Assembly: GCF_028609805.1 (NCBI RefSeq)
Contig: NZ_CP063189.1
Span: forward strand, 496,001-560,000
Length of the DNA: 64,000 bases
Direction of reading: 5' to 3'
Source: Corynebacterium massiliense DSM 45435
Lineage (GTDB): Bacteria > Actinomycetota > Actinomycetes > Mycobacteriales > Mycobacteriaceae
Shown here: positions 27,427 to 37,258 of the stretch, in pieces
Numbering within the stretch: the stretch's first letter is position 1
Layout: every line of letters starts with the position of its first letter
The notes under the pieces: model-generated
Told to the model about the DNA's origin: nothing
Databases searched by the model: none
Seen by the model: the letters and a program-made list of their open reading frames with translations, nothing else
Translations under genes and position numbers: made by a program

Positions 27427-29031
27427 ATGGACATTCTGCTCAACATTGCGCAATTCGTAGTCAACGACATCCTCGCCGTCCCCGCCTTCCTCATCGGCAT
27501 CATTACCGCCGTGGGCATGGCCGCCATGAAGCGCGGGACAGGGCAGGTGCTGGGAAGCGCCATCAAAGCGACGCTCGGCTTTCTGCTCATTGGCGCCGGC
27601 GCCGGACTGGTCACGGCTTCGCTCGAACCGCTGGGCGCGATGATCGAGGGCGCCACCGGCGCCCACGGTGTTGTGCCCACCAACGAGGCAATCGCCGGCA
27701 TCGCGCAGGCCGAATACGGCGGACAGGTCGCCTGGCTGATGATCCTCGGGTTCGTCGTCTCCCTGCTTTTGGCCCGGTTTACGCCGCTGAGCTACGTCTT
27801 CCTGACCGGCCACCACGTGCTGTTCATGGCCACCATGATCACCATCATTTTGGCCTCGGCCGGATTCAACTCCTGGATCGTGGTGCTCGCCGGGGCGTTA
27901 CTCCTGGGCATCCTCATGGTGTCCCTGCCGGCCATCGCCCACCCGTGGACGCGGAAGGTAACGGGTGATGACTCCATTGCTATCGGACACTTCGGTACCG
28001 CCGGCTACATCACCGCTGGGGCGATCGGCGCGGCAGTAGGCGGTAAGGGCCGCCGCCAGAGCACGTCCACCGAGGAGCTCAAACTCCCGGAGGGGCTGCG
28101 GTTCCTGCGCGACTCGATGGTGGCCACTGCCTTGTCGATGGCGCTGATGTACGTCGTTCTCGCCGTGCTGTTCATCGCTCGCGCGGGGACCGAGGAGGCG
28201 TTTAGTGCCTTCGAGGGTGGCGCGGAAAACGTGGGCAACTACCTCATGCAGTCGGTGACCCAGGGCCTGCAGTTCGGCGTATCCGTCGCCGTCATCCTCT
28301 TCGGCGTGCGCACCATCCTCGGCGAGCTGGTGCCCGCCTTCCAGGGCATTGCCGCCAAGGTCGTTCCCGGCGCCATCCCGGCGCTGGACGCGCCCATCGT
28401 CTTCCCGTACGCGCAGAACGCGGTGCTCGTCGGCTTCCTCACCTCGTTTGTCGGCGGCCTGGTGGGCCTTGCTGTTTTGTCGCTGTGGCTGAATCCCGCC
28501 TTCGGCGTCGCGCTCATCCTGCCGGGACTGGGGCCGCACTTCTTCACCGGCGGCGCGGCGGGCGTGTACGCCAACGCCACGGGCGGGCGCCGCGGTGCGG
28601 TGCTCGGCGGCTTTGCCAACGGCCTGCTCATCACGTTCCTGCCGGCGTTTTTGCTCGGCGTGCTTGGCAGCTTCCGCGAGGCGGACACCACGTTCGGCGA
28701 TACCGACTTCGGCTGGTTCGGCCTGCTGCTCGGTGGGGCGTCCCACCTGGGGCAGGGCGCAGGAACCGCGCTCATTCTCGTCATCGGCGCCGTCATCTTC
28801 GGGCTGGGCCTGTGGTCGCAGAAGCGCTTGGTCGAGCGCCGGTGGGATCCGGCCCCGCACCGCGGTGGCACGGATACGGAGGCCGATACGGACAGCGACG
28901 CAGACGTTGCTGCGGAAGGTGGGTCTGCGGCAGCCGGGCCTGCGGCCACTCGTCAGTACCCGAAGATTGCCCCGCCGGCGGGCGCCCCGGTGCCGCCGCC
29001 GGCGCTGGATGCCTCCGCGGCGAGGCGCTAG
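27427..29031 (+). CDS. PTS ascorbate-type EIIC permease (UlaA-like)
   Basis: A 534-residue membrane EIIC of the ascorbate (PTS-SgaT/UlaA) family. It begins LLNIAQFVVNDILAVPAFLIG, with KRGTGQVLGSAIKATLGFLLIGAGAG, FLTGHHVLFMATMI, DSIAIGHFGTAGYI and LPGLGPHFFTGGAAGVYANATGGRRGA, all typical of UlaA. About 10-11 membrane segments end near residue 470. The last 65 residues form a Ala/Asp/Pro-rich cytoplasmic tail with no recognisable domain, which most UlaA proteins lack. A GGAAGGG ribosome site precedes the ATG. It is convergent with the gluconate permease gene. Confidence 0.9.
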   Translation: MDILLNIAQFVVNDILAVPAFLIGIITAVGMAAMKRGTGQVLGSAIKATLGFLLIGAGAGLVTASLEPLGAMIEGATGAHGVVPTNEAIAGIAQAEYGGQVAWLMILGFVVSLLLARFTPLSYVFLTGHHVLFMATMITIILASAGFNSWIVVLAGALLLGILMVSLPAIAHPWTRKVTGDDSIAIGHFGTAGYITAGAIGAAVGGKGRRQSTSTEELKLPEGLRFLRDSMVATALSMALMYVVLAVLFIARAGTEEAFSAFEGGAENVGNYLMQSVTQGLQFGVSVAVILFGVRTILGELVPAFQGIAAKVVPGAIPALDAPIVFPYAQNAVLVGFLTSFVGGLVGLAVLSLWLNPAFGVALILPGLGPHFFTGGAAGVYANATGGRRGAVLGGFANGLLITFLPAFLLGVLGSFREADTTFGDTDFGWFGLLLGGASHLGQGAGTALILVIGAVIFGLGLWSQKRLVERRWDPAPHRGGTDTEADTDSDADVAAEGGSAAAGPAATRQYPKIAPPAGAPVPPPALDASAARR

Positions 29032-29105
29032 GCACGAGCGCGGGTGTCGGGTTTCGAGGTTCGGGGTAGCGGCCCGGGAAGGGAGTTCCCGCCTTGCGGG
29101 GGCTG

Positions 29106-30512
29106 CTACAGCACCAGCTGGTAGATGCCGTAGTAGAGCAATACGAAGGCGAAGCCGATCACCGAGACCAGCACCTGGTTCATCGTCCAGGTGCGCAGGG
29201 TGGTGGCAACGTCCATGCCCATCAGCCGGCCAATGAGCCAGAAGCCGGAGTCATTGACGTGGCTGGCAAAGATGGAGCCAGCGGCGGTGGCGAGCACGAT
29301 GAAGACGACGTGCAGCTCGGTGAAGTTGCCCGCCTCCACCGCGGGCACCATGAGCGTGGCAGCGGTGGTCAGCGCCACCGTGGCCGAACCCTGCGCGACG
29401 CGCAGGAGGGCGGCGGTGAGGTAGCACGCCACGATGACCGGGATGCCCAGGCCCGCCATGCTGTCGGCCAGGGCATCGCCAATGCCGGAGGCGCGCAGCA
29501 CCTCGCCGAACATGCCGCCCGCGCCGGCGAGCAGCATGACCGAGCACACCGGACCCACCGCGGACTCCAGGGACTTTTCAATCTCCTTGGCGCGGATGCC
29601 GCGCGCGGTGCCCAGGATGACCATAGCCGCGAGCGTGGTGATGAGGAGCGCGATGGGGGTCTGGCCGAGGAAGACCAAGAGGTGCACCCAGCGCGCGTCC
29701 CCGTTGACCGCTCCGGTCTTGGTGAGCGCGGTCAGGCCCGTATTGCAGAAGATGAGGAGCAGGGGGATGAGCAGGATGCTGATGACCGCGCCAGCGGTCG
29801 CCGGCTGTGCCGGTTGCTCCTCCGGCGCGGTCTCCCGGCCGATAAGCACATCCGTGACCTTGAAATCGGGATACTTCTTGCCCAGAAACAGGCCCCAGCG
29901 GTAGCCGGAGAAGTACCAAGTGGGCAGCGCGACTAAGAGTCCGAAAAGGAGGACGAGGCCGAGGTCCGCGCCGAAGAACTCACTGGCCGCCACCGGGCCG
30001 GGGTGCGGCGGGAGGTAGATGTGCATGACCGAAAACGCGCCGGCGGCAGGGATGCCGTAGGCGAGCACCGGCCCGTCCAAGCGGCGGGCGACTGCGAAGA
30101 TGGTGGGCAACATGACGATGAGCCCGGCGTCGAAGAAGATGGGAAAGCCCAGCATGAGGGAGGCGACACCCAACGCCAGGGGCGCTTTGTCCTCGCCGAA
30201 TTTCCGCACGAGGGCATCGGCAAGCGACTGCGCGCCCCCGGATTGTTCGACCAGGCGGCCGGTCATTGCGCCTAGGCTGACCAAGAGGGCGACCGGCGCC
30301 AAGGTCCCGCCGAAGCCGTCAGTCATGATGCCGACGGTCTCACTCAGCGGGATTCCGGCCGCGATGGCGGTCAGTGCGGAGACGATGATGAGTGCCAAAA
30401 ACGCGTGGATTCTGAACCAGATGATCAGAACCAGGCTCACAATGATGGCGGCGGCTGCAACGCCGAGTAGGGGACCGGCATCCAAGGTCGGCTCCCACGT
30501 AGCTGCGTCCAT
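29106..30512 (-). CDS. gntP: Gluconate:H+ symporter (GntP family)
   Basis: A 468-residue membrane protein of the GntP family with about 12-14 hydrophobic segments. Features are GGTLAPVALLVSLGAMTGRLVEQSGGA in the N-terminal half, GFPIFFDAGLIVMLPTIF, the conserved YLPPHPGPVAASEFFGAD, and LRVAQGSATVALTTAATLM and HVNDSGFWLIG in the C-terminal half. It imports gluconate, or a related sugar acid, with a proton. It is monocistronic in appearance; no gluconate kinase is adjacent. The ATG at 30512 follows GAAAGG. Confidence 0.92.
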   Translation of the reverse strand: MDAATWEPTLDAGPLLGVAAAAIIVSLVLIIWFRIHAFLALIIVSALTAIAAGIPLSETVGIMTDGFGGTLAPVALLVSLGAMTGRLVEQSGGAQSLADALVRKFGEDKAPLALGVASLMLGFPIFFDAGLIVMLPTIFAVARRLDGPVLAYGIPAAGAFSVMHIYLPPHPGPVAASEFFGADLGLVLLFGLLVALPTWYFSGYRWGLFLGKKYPDFKVTDVLIGRETAPEEQPAQPATAGAVISILLIPLLLIFCNTGLTALTKTGAVNGDARWVHLLVFLGQTPIALLITTLAAMVILGTARGIRAKEIEKSLESAVGPVCSVMLLAGAGGMFGEVLRASGIGDALADSMAGLGIPVIVACYLTAALLRVAQGSATVALTTAATLMVPAVEAGNFTELHVVFIVLATAAGSIFASHVNDSGFWLIGRLMGMDVATTLRTWTMNQVLVSVIGFAFVLLYYGIYQLVL

Positions 30513-30573
30513 GGGGATACCTTTCAGGAACTAATAATGGCTCCTGAACTGTAACATTCACATGAACGGCAGG

Positions 30574-30930
30574 TTAGCAGCGCGGTAACTGCTCCCAGTG
30601 CAGGTCAAGATCGGTGCCCTCGCCGAGGTGCGCGTAGGCCGACTGGGTGCCGTCCTCGATCCCGTCGGCGACGTCTTCGCCGCCGGAGGTGATCTCGAGG
30701 ACCACCTGGGCATCGTCACGCATGGCCTCGCGCACGCCCCAGCCGCCGGAAAAGTAGTTGCCCTCGCCGTCGGAATCCAGCTGGGCCAGCCAGGCGTCGA
30801 CGTGGCTTTCGGCATCGTCACGCTGGCCGTTGGTCACCGTCAACCGCACCGTGGCCGGGGTGCCGTCGTTGTGCGGCGGGTTATCCCACAGCCAGTCGTA
30901 GTCCACCGTGTATTCCCTGGGATCGCTCAT
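30574..30930 (-). CDS. Hypothetical protein, 118 aa
   Basis: A small acidic soluble protein beginning MSDPREYTVDYDWLWDNPP. Its alternation of beta-like segments (ATVRLTVTNG, AQVVLEITSGG, DLDLHWEQLP) and a glycine-rich middle (GEGNYFSGGWGVREAM) suggests a compact alpha/beta fold. I recognise no family and see no signal peptide or membrane segment. The ATG at 30930 lies 23 bases after the stop of the upstream MFS gene, so it may be co-transcribed with it. The frame continues open upstream only as a shadow of the MFS gene. Confidence 0.65.
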   Translation of the reverse strand: MSDPREYTVDYDWLWDNPPHNDGTPATVRLTVTNGQRDDAESHVDAWLAQLDSDGEGNYFSGGWGVREAMRDDAQVVLEITSGGEDVADGIEDGTQSAYAHLGEGTDLDLHWEQLPRC

Positions 30931-30953
30931 GGCAGCCCAGGATACGGCAGGGC

Positions 30954-32618
30954 CTACTTGCCGGCGGTGATCCCTTCCTGTTTGAAGCGCTCTTCCAGCT
31001 CCTCCAGGGAGGAGTTGAAGGTCTCGGGCACGTGGCGGGAGTAGTAGATCCACGCCGCGACGTTGATGGCCACGAAAAGCCCGTAGGTAAATACCGGGCC
31101 AACGCCGTCCATGATGACGGGGAAGAGCAGAGTGACCAGCATGTTGGTCATCCAGTTCATGAACACGGACACGCCGGTGGCGGAGCTGCGGATCTTGCTG
31201 GGGAACAGCTCCGAGAGCATGACCCACATGACCGGGCCGGGGCCGCCCTGCATGCCGATCATGAAGATGACGATGACGCCGACAGCCAGGTACGGCAGGT
31301 AGTTCGGGATGTCCTGCGAGATGGTGCCGTCGTCCTGCATGTACGGCGAGATGCCGAAGAGGAACAGCAGCGTCATGAGCAGCAGAGCGATAGTGAGGAT
31401 GGTCTGGCCGCCGAGGAGCACCGTGCGGCGCGGCAGTTTACGCAGCGCCACGATGCCGATGACCGCGCCGATGATTGAGGCCAGCCCGGTGAAGATGTTG
31501 AGGATGATGGACGCCTCCGACGATAAGCCGGCGGCGTGGAGCACGCGGGGTGCGTAGTACATCATCGTGTTCACGCCGGTCAGCTGCTGGAGCACCGCCA
31601 GTGAAACGCCGAGGATGACAAGGGAGCGCAGCCATTTCACCTGCATCGCCTTGCGCAGGCTCAAGTTCTTGCGGCGCTTTTCCTTGCGCAGGCTGGTGTA
31701 CATCTCGCGCAGCTCGGTTTCGACTTCCTGCTCGTTGCTGCGCACGCGCTTGAGTTCGGCGGCCGCCGCAGCAATCTCGCCGCGGGCCATGTGCCAGCGC
31801 GCGGAGTCCGGCATGAGGCGCACGCCGAACCACAGGCCGATGGCCGGCAGGCTGGCCACGATGAGCATCCAGCGCCACACTGCGCCGTTGCCCCCGTCTA
31901 CGGTGACGCCGTTGATGCCGGCGAGCATGTCCCAGGCGACGGTTTCGCCGGCGGCGAATTTCCCGGACGGATCGTCCGCCACGGTGGCCTCAGGGCCGCC
32001 CTGGAGGGCGGCGAGGAGGGCGTTCATGGCAAAGGCGGCGAACTGGCCGGTGACGATCATGAGCTGATCGATGGCCACCATCGACCCGCGCAGGTTCTTC
32101 GGGGCCATCTCGGCCAGAAAGACCGGGACGGTGGCGGACGCGCCACCCACCGCGAGGCCCAGGACGAAGCGCGCGAGGTAGAGCAGCGCGAGGTTGGGCG
32201 CCAGGGAGCAGCCCACCGCGCCGATGAGGAACACGACGGCGAGGACGAGCAGGTTGCGGCGGCGCCCGATGCGATCGGAGAGCGCGCCGAAGATAATGGA
32301 GCCGAACGCGCAGCCCAGCAGAAGTAATGCGCCGATGAGCCCTTCCTCCACCGCGGTGAGGTGGAGGCCGCCCGCCTCCTTGGGCATGTGCATGTACGGC
32401 AGGGCGCCGGAGATGACGCCGGTGTCGTAGCCGAAGAGGAACCCGCCCAGGGTGGTGACCAGGGCCAAAAGGCCGATGGAGACCTTCTTGCCGCTGGGGT
32501 CCGTGCTGTCTACTACGCGCCCTATCCGGTCGCGCGTGCGCTGGCCCGGGAACCTGGTGCGCAACCGTGGCCGCGCCCCAGGTTTCTTCCCACCGGACCG
32601 CTTCGCAGAATCAGACAA
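30954..32618 (-). CDS. Sugar porter family MFS transporter (inositol/hexose type)
   Basis: A 12-TM sugar porter of about 554 residues. Signatures: GGFLFGYDTGVISGALPYM in TM1, the DRIGRRRNLL loop after TM2, PVFLAEMAPKNLRGSM after TM4, QQLTGVNTMMYYAP in TM7, and VPETFNSSLEELEERF at the C-terminus. It resembles corynebacterial IolT-type inositol/hexose porters. The TTG at 32618 is preferred because GAAGGAG stands five bases upstream; TTG 32636 is further out. This leaves a basic N-terminal tail of about 40 residues before TM1. The loop between TM5 and TM6 carries a longer insert (near FAAGETVAWDM) than usual. Substrate not fixed by context. Confidence 0.87.
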   Translation of the reverse strand: MSDSAKRSGGKKPGARPRLRTRFPGQRTRDRIGRVVDSTDPSGKKVSIGLLALVTTLGGFLFGYDTGVISGALPYMHMPKEAGGLHLTAVEEGLIGALLLLGCAFGSIIFGALSDRIGRRRNLLVLAVVFLIGAVGCSLAPNLALLYLARFVLGLAVGGASATVPVFLAEMAPKNLRGSMVAIDQLMIVTGQFAAFAMNALLAALQGGPEATVADDPSGKFAAGETVAWDMLAGINGVTVDGGNGAVWRWMLIVASLPAIGLWFGVRLMPDSARWHMARGEIAAAAAELKRVRSNEQEVETELREMYTSLRKEKRRKNLSLRKAMQVKWLRSLVILGVSLAVLQQLTGVNTMMYYAPRVLHAAGLSSEASIILNIFTGLASIIGAVIGIVALRKLPRRTVLLGGQTILTIALLLMTLLFLFGISPYMQDDGTISQDIPNYLPYLAVGVIVIFMIGMQGGPGPVMWVMLSELFPSKIRSSATGVSVFMNWMTNMLVTLLFPVIMDGVGPVFTYGLFVAINVAAWIYYSRHVPETFNSSLEELEERFKQEGITAGK

Positions 32619-32677
32619 TCTCGCTCCTTCACGCAACTGGTGTTGACCCGGTTTATTATAAGCCAGGTCGCGGCCAG

Positions 32678-34084
32678 TTAGCCGAAGAGATCGATGAGCG
32701 TGGTGATGATGAGCGCGATGCCGCAGGCGAAAACGAAGTAGTTCGACGGCAGGTGGCGGTACTTCGCGTAGTCCTTGTGCTTTTGGTAGACGAACATCGG
32801 GGAGATGAACACCGTGGTGGCCACGAAGATGCCGCCCACGATGGAGATGAGGTCCAGGATCGACGGGTTAATAATCGCCGCCGCCGACGCCGTGACGATG
32901 ACAAACAGGTAGGTCGCCCAGTTCAGCTTCTTCGCGCCCATGCGCTCCGCGGTCTTGGGCGCGGCCGTCTTGAACAGGTACTGCGTGCTCTCCTCCGAGC
33001 CGAGCATGAACCCGAAGTAGGACGAGCACACCGCGCACAGCGCGATGACCGGGGTCATCACCGACATGAACGGGGTGTTGGTGACGTTGGCAAAGTAGGA
33101 CAGGACCGGAATGTTTTGCGCCTCGGCGTCGTGCATGCCGTCGGCACCGAGCGCCAGCACGCACGACCACACGAAGAACATGACGAAGACGACGAGCAAG
33201 ACGGTCGCGTAACGCTCGGTCTTGGTGACCTGCTTTTCCGCGTTCTTGCCGTGCGCGCGCTGCATGTCGAGCGAGAACTGCGACAGGGCCGCGTCGTGGC
33301 TCAAGGAAAACATCAGCACCGGCAGGATGAGGAAGGTCGCCTTCACAAAGTCCCACAGGCCGAAGTCGGCGTAGTGGTAGAAGCTGGAGAAATCCCAGCG
33401 CGGGATGAGGTAGACCGAGGTGATAAACAGCGTGGCGATGAGCGGGTAAATCATCAGGTTGGCCAGCCACAACATCGGCCGCCGCCCCAGTGCGTACGCC
33501 CCGGTGAGCAGCAAGACCGAGCCGATGGCGATGGCGTTGCGCGGCACGTCCACGCCCACCTGGTTGCTTAAGAAACTATCGAGCGTGTTCGTCGCCGAGA
33601 TCGCATAAATCAGCACCGTGGGGTAGGAGCCCATCCAGTAACAAAACCCCAGAGCCAGGCCGAAGGGCCGGCCCATGATGTTGGTGACGCGCTCCAAGAG
33701 GTTCTCGCCGTGCACCGACGACGCACTGACGATGCGCGAGTACATCCGGTGCGAGTAGAAGCAGATCGGCGCGATTAATAGGGTGCCGGCCAAAAGTGGC
33801 CAAAAGCCGAAGGCGCCGGCGTCGATGGGCAGGAACAACACGCCCGCGCCGACCGCGGTGCCAAACAGGGTGATAGCCCACGTTGCCGTGGAGCCGCTGG
33901 CCTTGCTCGTGCCCGTTGCGGAGTCGGTATCAGCACCGACTCCGGCGCCCGTGCTTGCCGATGCCCCGCCCGACGCAGAAACCGGCACCGCGTCGGTGGT
34001 GGTACCGGACGCGGCGCCGGGGGCGCTGGTGGCGGGATCGGTGAGCGCGGAAGAGTGCTCGGCAGCGGACTCGGACTTCGACAT
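32678..34084 (-). CDS. HAAAP-family serine/threonine-type permease (paralogue 1)
   Basis: A 468-residue amino acid:proton symporter of the HAAAP (SdaC/TdcC-like) family. After a 65-residue Ser/Thr/Ala/Gly-rich N-terminal tail comes ATWAITLFGTAVGAGVLFLPIDAG (TM1), YWMGSYPTVLIYAISATN, LSHDAALSQFSLDMQR and VLSYFANVTNTPFMSV, all conserved between the three HAAAP genes in this window. About 11 membrane segments. Serine or threonine uptake is the family expectation. It is followed, in the same direction, by the MFS gene after about 60 bases. Confidence 0.9.
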   Translation of the reverse strand: MSKSESAAEHSSALTDPATSAPGAASGTTTDAVPVSASGGASASTGAGVGADTDSATGTSKASGSTATWAITLFGTAVGAGVLFLPIDAGAFGFWPLLAGTLLIAPICFYSHRMYSRIVSASSVHGENLLERVTNIMGRPFGLALGFCYWMGSYPTVLIYAISATNTLDSFLSNQVGVDVPRNAIAIGSVLLLTGAYALGRRPMLWLANLMIYPLIATLFITSVYLIPRWDFSSFYHYADFGLWDFVKATFLILPVLMFSLSHDAALSQFSLDMQRAHGKNAEKQVTKTERYATVLLVVFVMFFVWSCVLALGADGMHDAEAQNIPVLSYFANVTNTPFMSVMTPVIALCAVCSSYFGFMLGSEESTQYLFKTAAPKTAERMGAKKLNWATYLFVIVTASAAAIINPSILDLISIVGGIFVATTVFISPMFVYQKHKDYAKYRHLPSNYFVFACGIALIITTLIDLFG

Positions 34085-34122
34085 GAGCTCAAAGTTATAC
34101 GTGCATAGCGATAATATGCAAA

Positions 34123-36144
34123 CTAGCTCGCCTGCGCCGCCGCCTTCTTCTTTGTGGTTAGTACACCCCGCACGACGTCGCTGACCTCTGCGCGGGTGCG
34201 CGCCGCGTAGAGCTCGGAGCGGAACGTATCTTTCATCAGCGATCGCGCCAGTGTGGACAGCAGCTTGAGATGTTTTTTGCCGGCGTCTTCGGGCACCGCG
34301 ATGAGGAAGACCAGGCGCGTCGGGTCTTCACCCGCCGCCCATTCGATGCCGGGCTCGGCCACGCGTGCGAAACACAGCACCGGGGCGGTCACCGCGGCCG
34401 ACCGGGCGTGCGGGATGGCCACCCCGTGGCCCACGCCCGTCGAATGCTGCGCCTCGCGGTCAAGCGCCGCGCTGGCAAGCTCCCGCGCATTGCTGACGCG
34501 CCCGACGCGGACCGCGGCAGCACTCAATGCTTCGATGGCCGCGTCCCGGGACTCAAACTCCGCGTCCAACAGAATCGCGTCCTCGGGCAGCAGCTGGCTG
34601 TCGGCCCCTGCATGCGCGCTTGAATCTGCGGCCGCATCCGCATCCGCATCGGCTGCTGCCTTCTTTGTACCAGCCGCGGCTGCGGTTGTGGCTAGGTCTT
34701 TCCGCCGGGACGCGCCGACGAGCACGACGATGAGCAGGGCCGTGACCGCCACGCCGGCGGCCAGCGCGAGGAAGTACCCGCCCACGTGGTCCACGGCACC
34801 GAGGACGGCGACGATGGGCCCGCCGTGCATGACGTTGTCTTCCACCATGAACAGGCCGGCCAGCGCGCCGGAGACCGCGCCGCCGATGACGTTCGCGGGA
34901 ATGACCTGGAAGGGGCGCGCCGCGGCGAGCGGGATGGCACCCTCCGTGATGCCGAAAAAGCCCATGAACAGCGCGGCAATGCCGGAGTCGTTTTCGGCCT
35001 TGGTGAACCAGCCGCGCCGCACAAGCGTGGCCACGCCCACTGCCAGTGGGGGAACCGCAATCGCGGTGGCGGCCATGCCCATCGGGCCCGCGTTGCCGGC
35101 CGCGATCATGCCGCCGCCGAAGAGGAACGCCGTCTTGTTAAACGGCCCGCCCATGTCGAACGCGATCATCGCGCCGATGACCGCGCCCAATGCGATGGTG
35201 GACGCGCCTTCCATCCCGGACAGCCAGTGGGTGAGCAGACCGAACAGGGACGACAGCGGCGCGCCGATGAGGAGGACGAAGGCCAGTCCCACGACGAGCG
35301 TGGTGACGATCGGGATGACGATGATGGGCCAGATCGGCTGGATGTACTTGTGCACCGGAATCTTTTTGATCGCCAGCGCCACATAGCCAGACAGAATGCC
35401 GGTGACGATGCCGCCGATAAAGCCGGCGCCCGCCTCCGATCCGTACAGGGATCCGGTGGTGGCGATAAGCCCCGTCATCACTCCGGGGGCGAGCCCCGGT
35501 CGGTCCGCGATACCCATCGCGATGTAGCCCGACAGAACCGGCACCATCAGGGAGAATGCCAACTGGCCCAGCTGCGAGATGGTGAACCAGAAGGAATCCT
35601 CCGGGATGGCCAGGCCCTCCGGGGTGGGTTGCCCGCCAATGGATAGCGAGACCGCGAGGAGGAGACCACCGGTGACCACGAATGGGATCATGTGGCTGAC
35701 GCCGTTCATCAGCGCCTTGTACAGGTTAGAGCCCACGCCGCTCGCGCTGGGCGCGCCCAGCGCGGGACTGTCGTCATCGGCGTGCGCGGAGTGGGCGTCC
35801 TCGTGCCACTCGGGGGAGCTCAGCGCCTGCTCAAGCAGGGTATCGGGCGTGTCGATGGCCGCGTCCACCCCGGTGGCCACGAGCCGTTTGCCGGCGAAGC
35901 GGTGCTTGTCGATGACGGTGTCCGCCGCCACCACCACACCCGCCGCGCGTGCAATGTCGTCGTCGGTGAACGTCCCCTCCACGCCAATGGACCCGTGCGT
36001 CTCGGTCTTGAGTTCGTAGCCGAGCTTGTCCGCGGCGGCCTGCAGGTTTTCCGCCGCCATATATGTGTGGGCGATCCCGGTGGGACACGCCGTGATCGCC
36101 AGGATGAGGGGATGCTCCCTTGAATCACTGGAGTCTTGATGCAT
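34123..36144 (-). CDS. PTS fructose-specific EIIBCA
   Basis: A 673-residue fused fructose permease. Residues of about 12-110 form EIIB-Fru with the active Cys20 in TACPTGIAHTYMAAE. Residues of about 135-480 form the EIIC membrane domain (GVSHMIPFVVTGGLLLAVS, FMGFFGITEGAIPLAAARP). An Ala/Asp-rich linker follows, and residues of about 525-673 form EIIA with the active His near 579 in GHGVAIPHARS. Domain order is B-C-A, as in corynebacterial PtsF. Unlike the usual locus, no fruK (1-phosphofructokinase), DeoR-type regulator or HPr gene is adjacent, so either those lie elsewhere or the gene has moved. Confidence 0.92.
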   Translation of the reverse strand: MHQDSSDSREHPLILAITACPTGIAHTYMAAENLQAAADKLGYELKTETHGSIGVEGTFTDDDIARAAGVVVAADTVIDKHRFAGKRLVATGVDAAIDTPDTLLEQALSSPEWHEDAHSAHADDDSPALGAPSASGVGSNLYKALMNGVSHMIPFVVTGGLLLAVSLSIGGQPTPEGLAIPEDSFWFTISQLGQLAFSLMVPVLSGYIAMGIADRPGLAPGVMTGLIATTGSLYGSEAGAGFIGGIVTGILSGYVALAIKKIPVHKYIQPIWPIIVIPIVTTLVVGLAFVLLIGAPLSSLFGLLTHWLSGMEGASTIALGAVIGAMIAFDMGGPFNKTAFLFGGGMIAAGNAGPMGMAATAIAVPPLAVGVATLVRRGWFTKAENDSGIAALFMGFFGITEGAIPLAAARPFQVIPANVIGGAVSGALAGLFMVEDNVMHGGPIVAVLGAVDHVGGYFLALAAGVAVTALLIVVLVGASRRKDLATTAAAAGTKKAAADADADAAADSSAHAGADSQLLPEDAILLDAEFESRDAAIEALSAAAVRVGRVSNARELASAALDREAQHSTGVGHGVAIPHARSAAVTAPVLCFARVAEPGIEWAAGEDPTRLVFLIAVPEDAGKKHLKLLSTLARSLMKDTFRSELYAARTRAEVSDVVRGVLTTKKKAAAQAS

Positions 36145-36205
36145 AACAGCATCTTAGACCGCAGGTTCAGGTGAGCTTAAGGCCCCAGCGAGTGCGCTTG
36201 GCCAC

Positions 36206-37093
36206 TTACGGCGTCGGGCGGCCGCCGGCGATACCGAGGGTCTCGCCCGAGATGAAGGAGCCGTCGTCCGAGGCCAGCAGGACGTACGCCGCGGCAAGTT
36301 CCGCCGGCTGACCAGCGCGGCCCAGCGGGGTGTCCTTGCCGAACTTCTCGATCTTTTCCTGCGGCTGGCCGTGGCTGGGCTGCAGAGCGGTCCACACTGG
36401 GCCGGGTGCCACGGCGTTGACGCGGATGCCGCGCGGCCCGAGCGACTGGGCCAGGCCCTTGCTGAAGTTGTTCAGCGCGGCCTTGGTGATGGCGTAATCC
36501 ATGAGCGTCTCGGTCGGGTCGTAGGCCTGGATGGAGGAGGTGAAAATAATGGACGAACCCGCCTCCAGGTACTTCAGCGCGGCTTTGGTCACGCGGAAGG
36601 AGCCATAGATGTTGGTCTTCATCGTGCGGTCGAACTGCTCGTCCGAGATGTCTTCCAGGTTTTCCTGCCAGATCTGGCGGGAGGCGTTGTTGACCAGGAT
36701 GTCGAGACCACCGAAGGCCTTCACGGTCTCTTCGACGATCTTCTCGCACTGCTTGCGCTCGGCCAGGTCACCGGGCAGGGCCAGCGCCTTCTGGCCGGCG
36801 TCCTCGATGGCCTTGATCACGCGCTGCGCATCTTCTTCCTCGGCGGGGAGGTAGGCGATGGCAACGTCGGCACCCTCGCGGGCGTAGGCGATGGCCGCGG
36901 CCGCGCCGATGCCGGAGTCACCACCGGTCACCAGCGCCCGGCGGCCCTTGAGCTTGCCGGAACCTTCGTAGGTATCCAGGCCGATGTCCGGAACCGGATC
37001 CATGTGGGTATCCAGCCCTGGCTCTTCCTGAACCTGGCGGCGCGGTTCGATGGACGGGTAGAGAGTGCGGGGATCGTTGAGGTTATTCATCAC
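36206..37093 (-). CDS. SDR family oxidoreductase (YhdF/YdaD-like)
   Basis: A 295-residue classical SDR with the roughly 45-residue N-terminal extension typical of the general-stress YhdF/YdaD group (PRRQVQEEPGLDTHMDPVPD). It has the cofactor motif VTGGDSGIGAAAAIAYAREG, NNASRQIW (structural Asn), SSIQAYDPTETLMDYAITKAA with the catalytic Ser and YxxxK, and VAPGPVWTAL. It probably reduces an aldehyde or ketone with NAD(P)H; the substrate is unknown. It is divergent from the SSADH gene across about 165 bases, and an AAGGAG-like ribosome site precedes the ATG. Confidence 0.9.
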   Translation of the reverse strand: MMNNLNDPRTLYPSIEPRRQVQEEPGLDTHMDPVPDIGLDTYEGSGKLKGRRALVTGGDSGIGAAAAIAYAREGADVAIAYLPAEEEDAQRVIKAIEDAGQKALALPGDLAERKQCEKIVEETVKAFGGLDILVNNASRQIWQENLEDISDEQFDRTMKTNIYGSFRVTKAALKYLEAGSSIIFTSSIQAYDPTETLMDYAITKAALNNFSKGLAQSLGPRGIRVNAVAPGPVWTALQPSHGQPQEKIEKFGKDTPLGRAGQPAELAAAYVLLASDDGSFISGETLGIAGGRPTP

Positions 37094-37258
37094 ACGTACT
37101 CCTTATCTATTACGCGTTTGGGTACGGCGCGCATGTCTCTTCCATGCGTGCCCGTCGCGTGGTGCCGACGATACGCATTTCCCGCCGCGGCGGGCGGGAG
37201 CGGGGCTGGACTGCGGCAGTGTAGAAAGGAGGACACGCACATACGGAAGGAGTTAGCA

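Noticed and set aside
26542..29031. Calling the PTS specific for ascorbate with gene symbols ulaA/B/C
   Set aside because: Family membership is clear, but no ascorbate catabolic genes are adjacent and the family also includes pentitol and unknown carriers.
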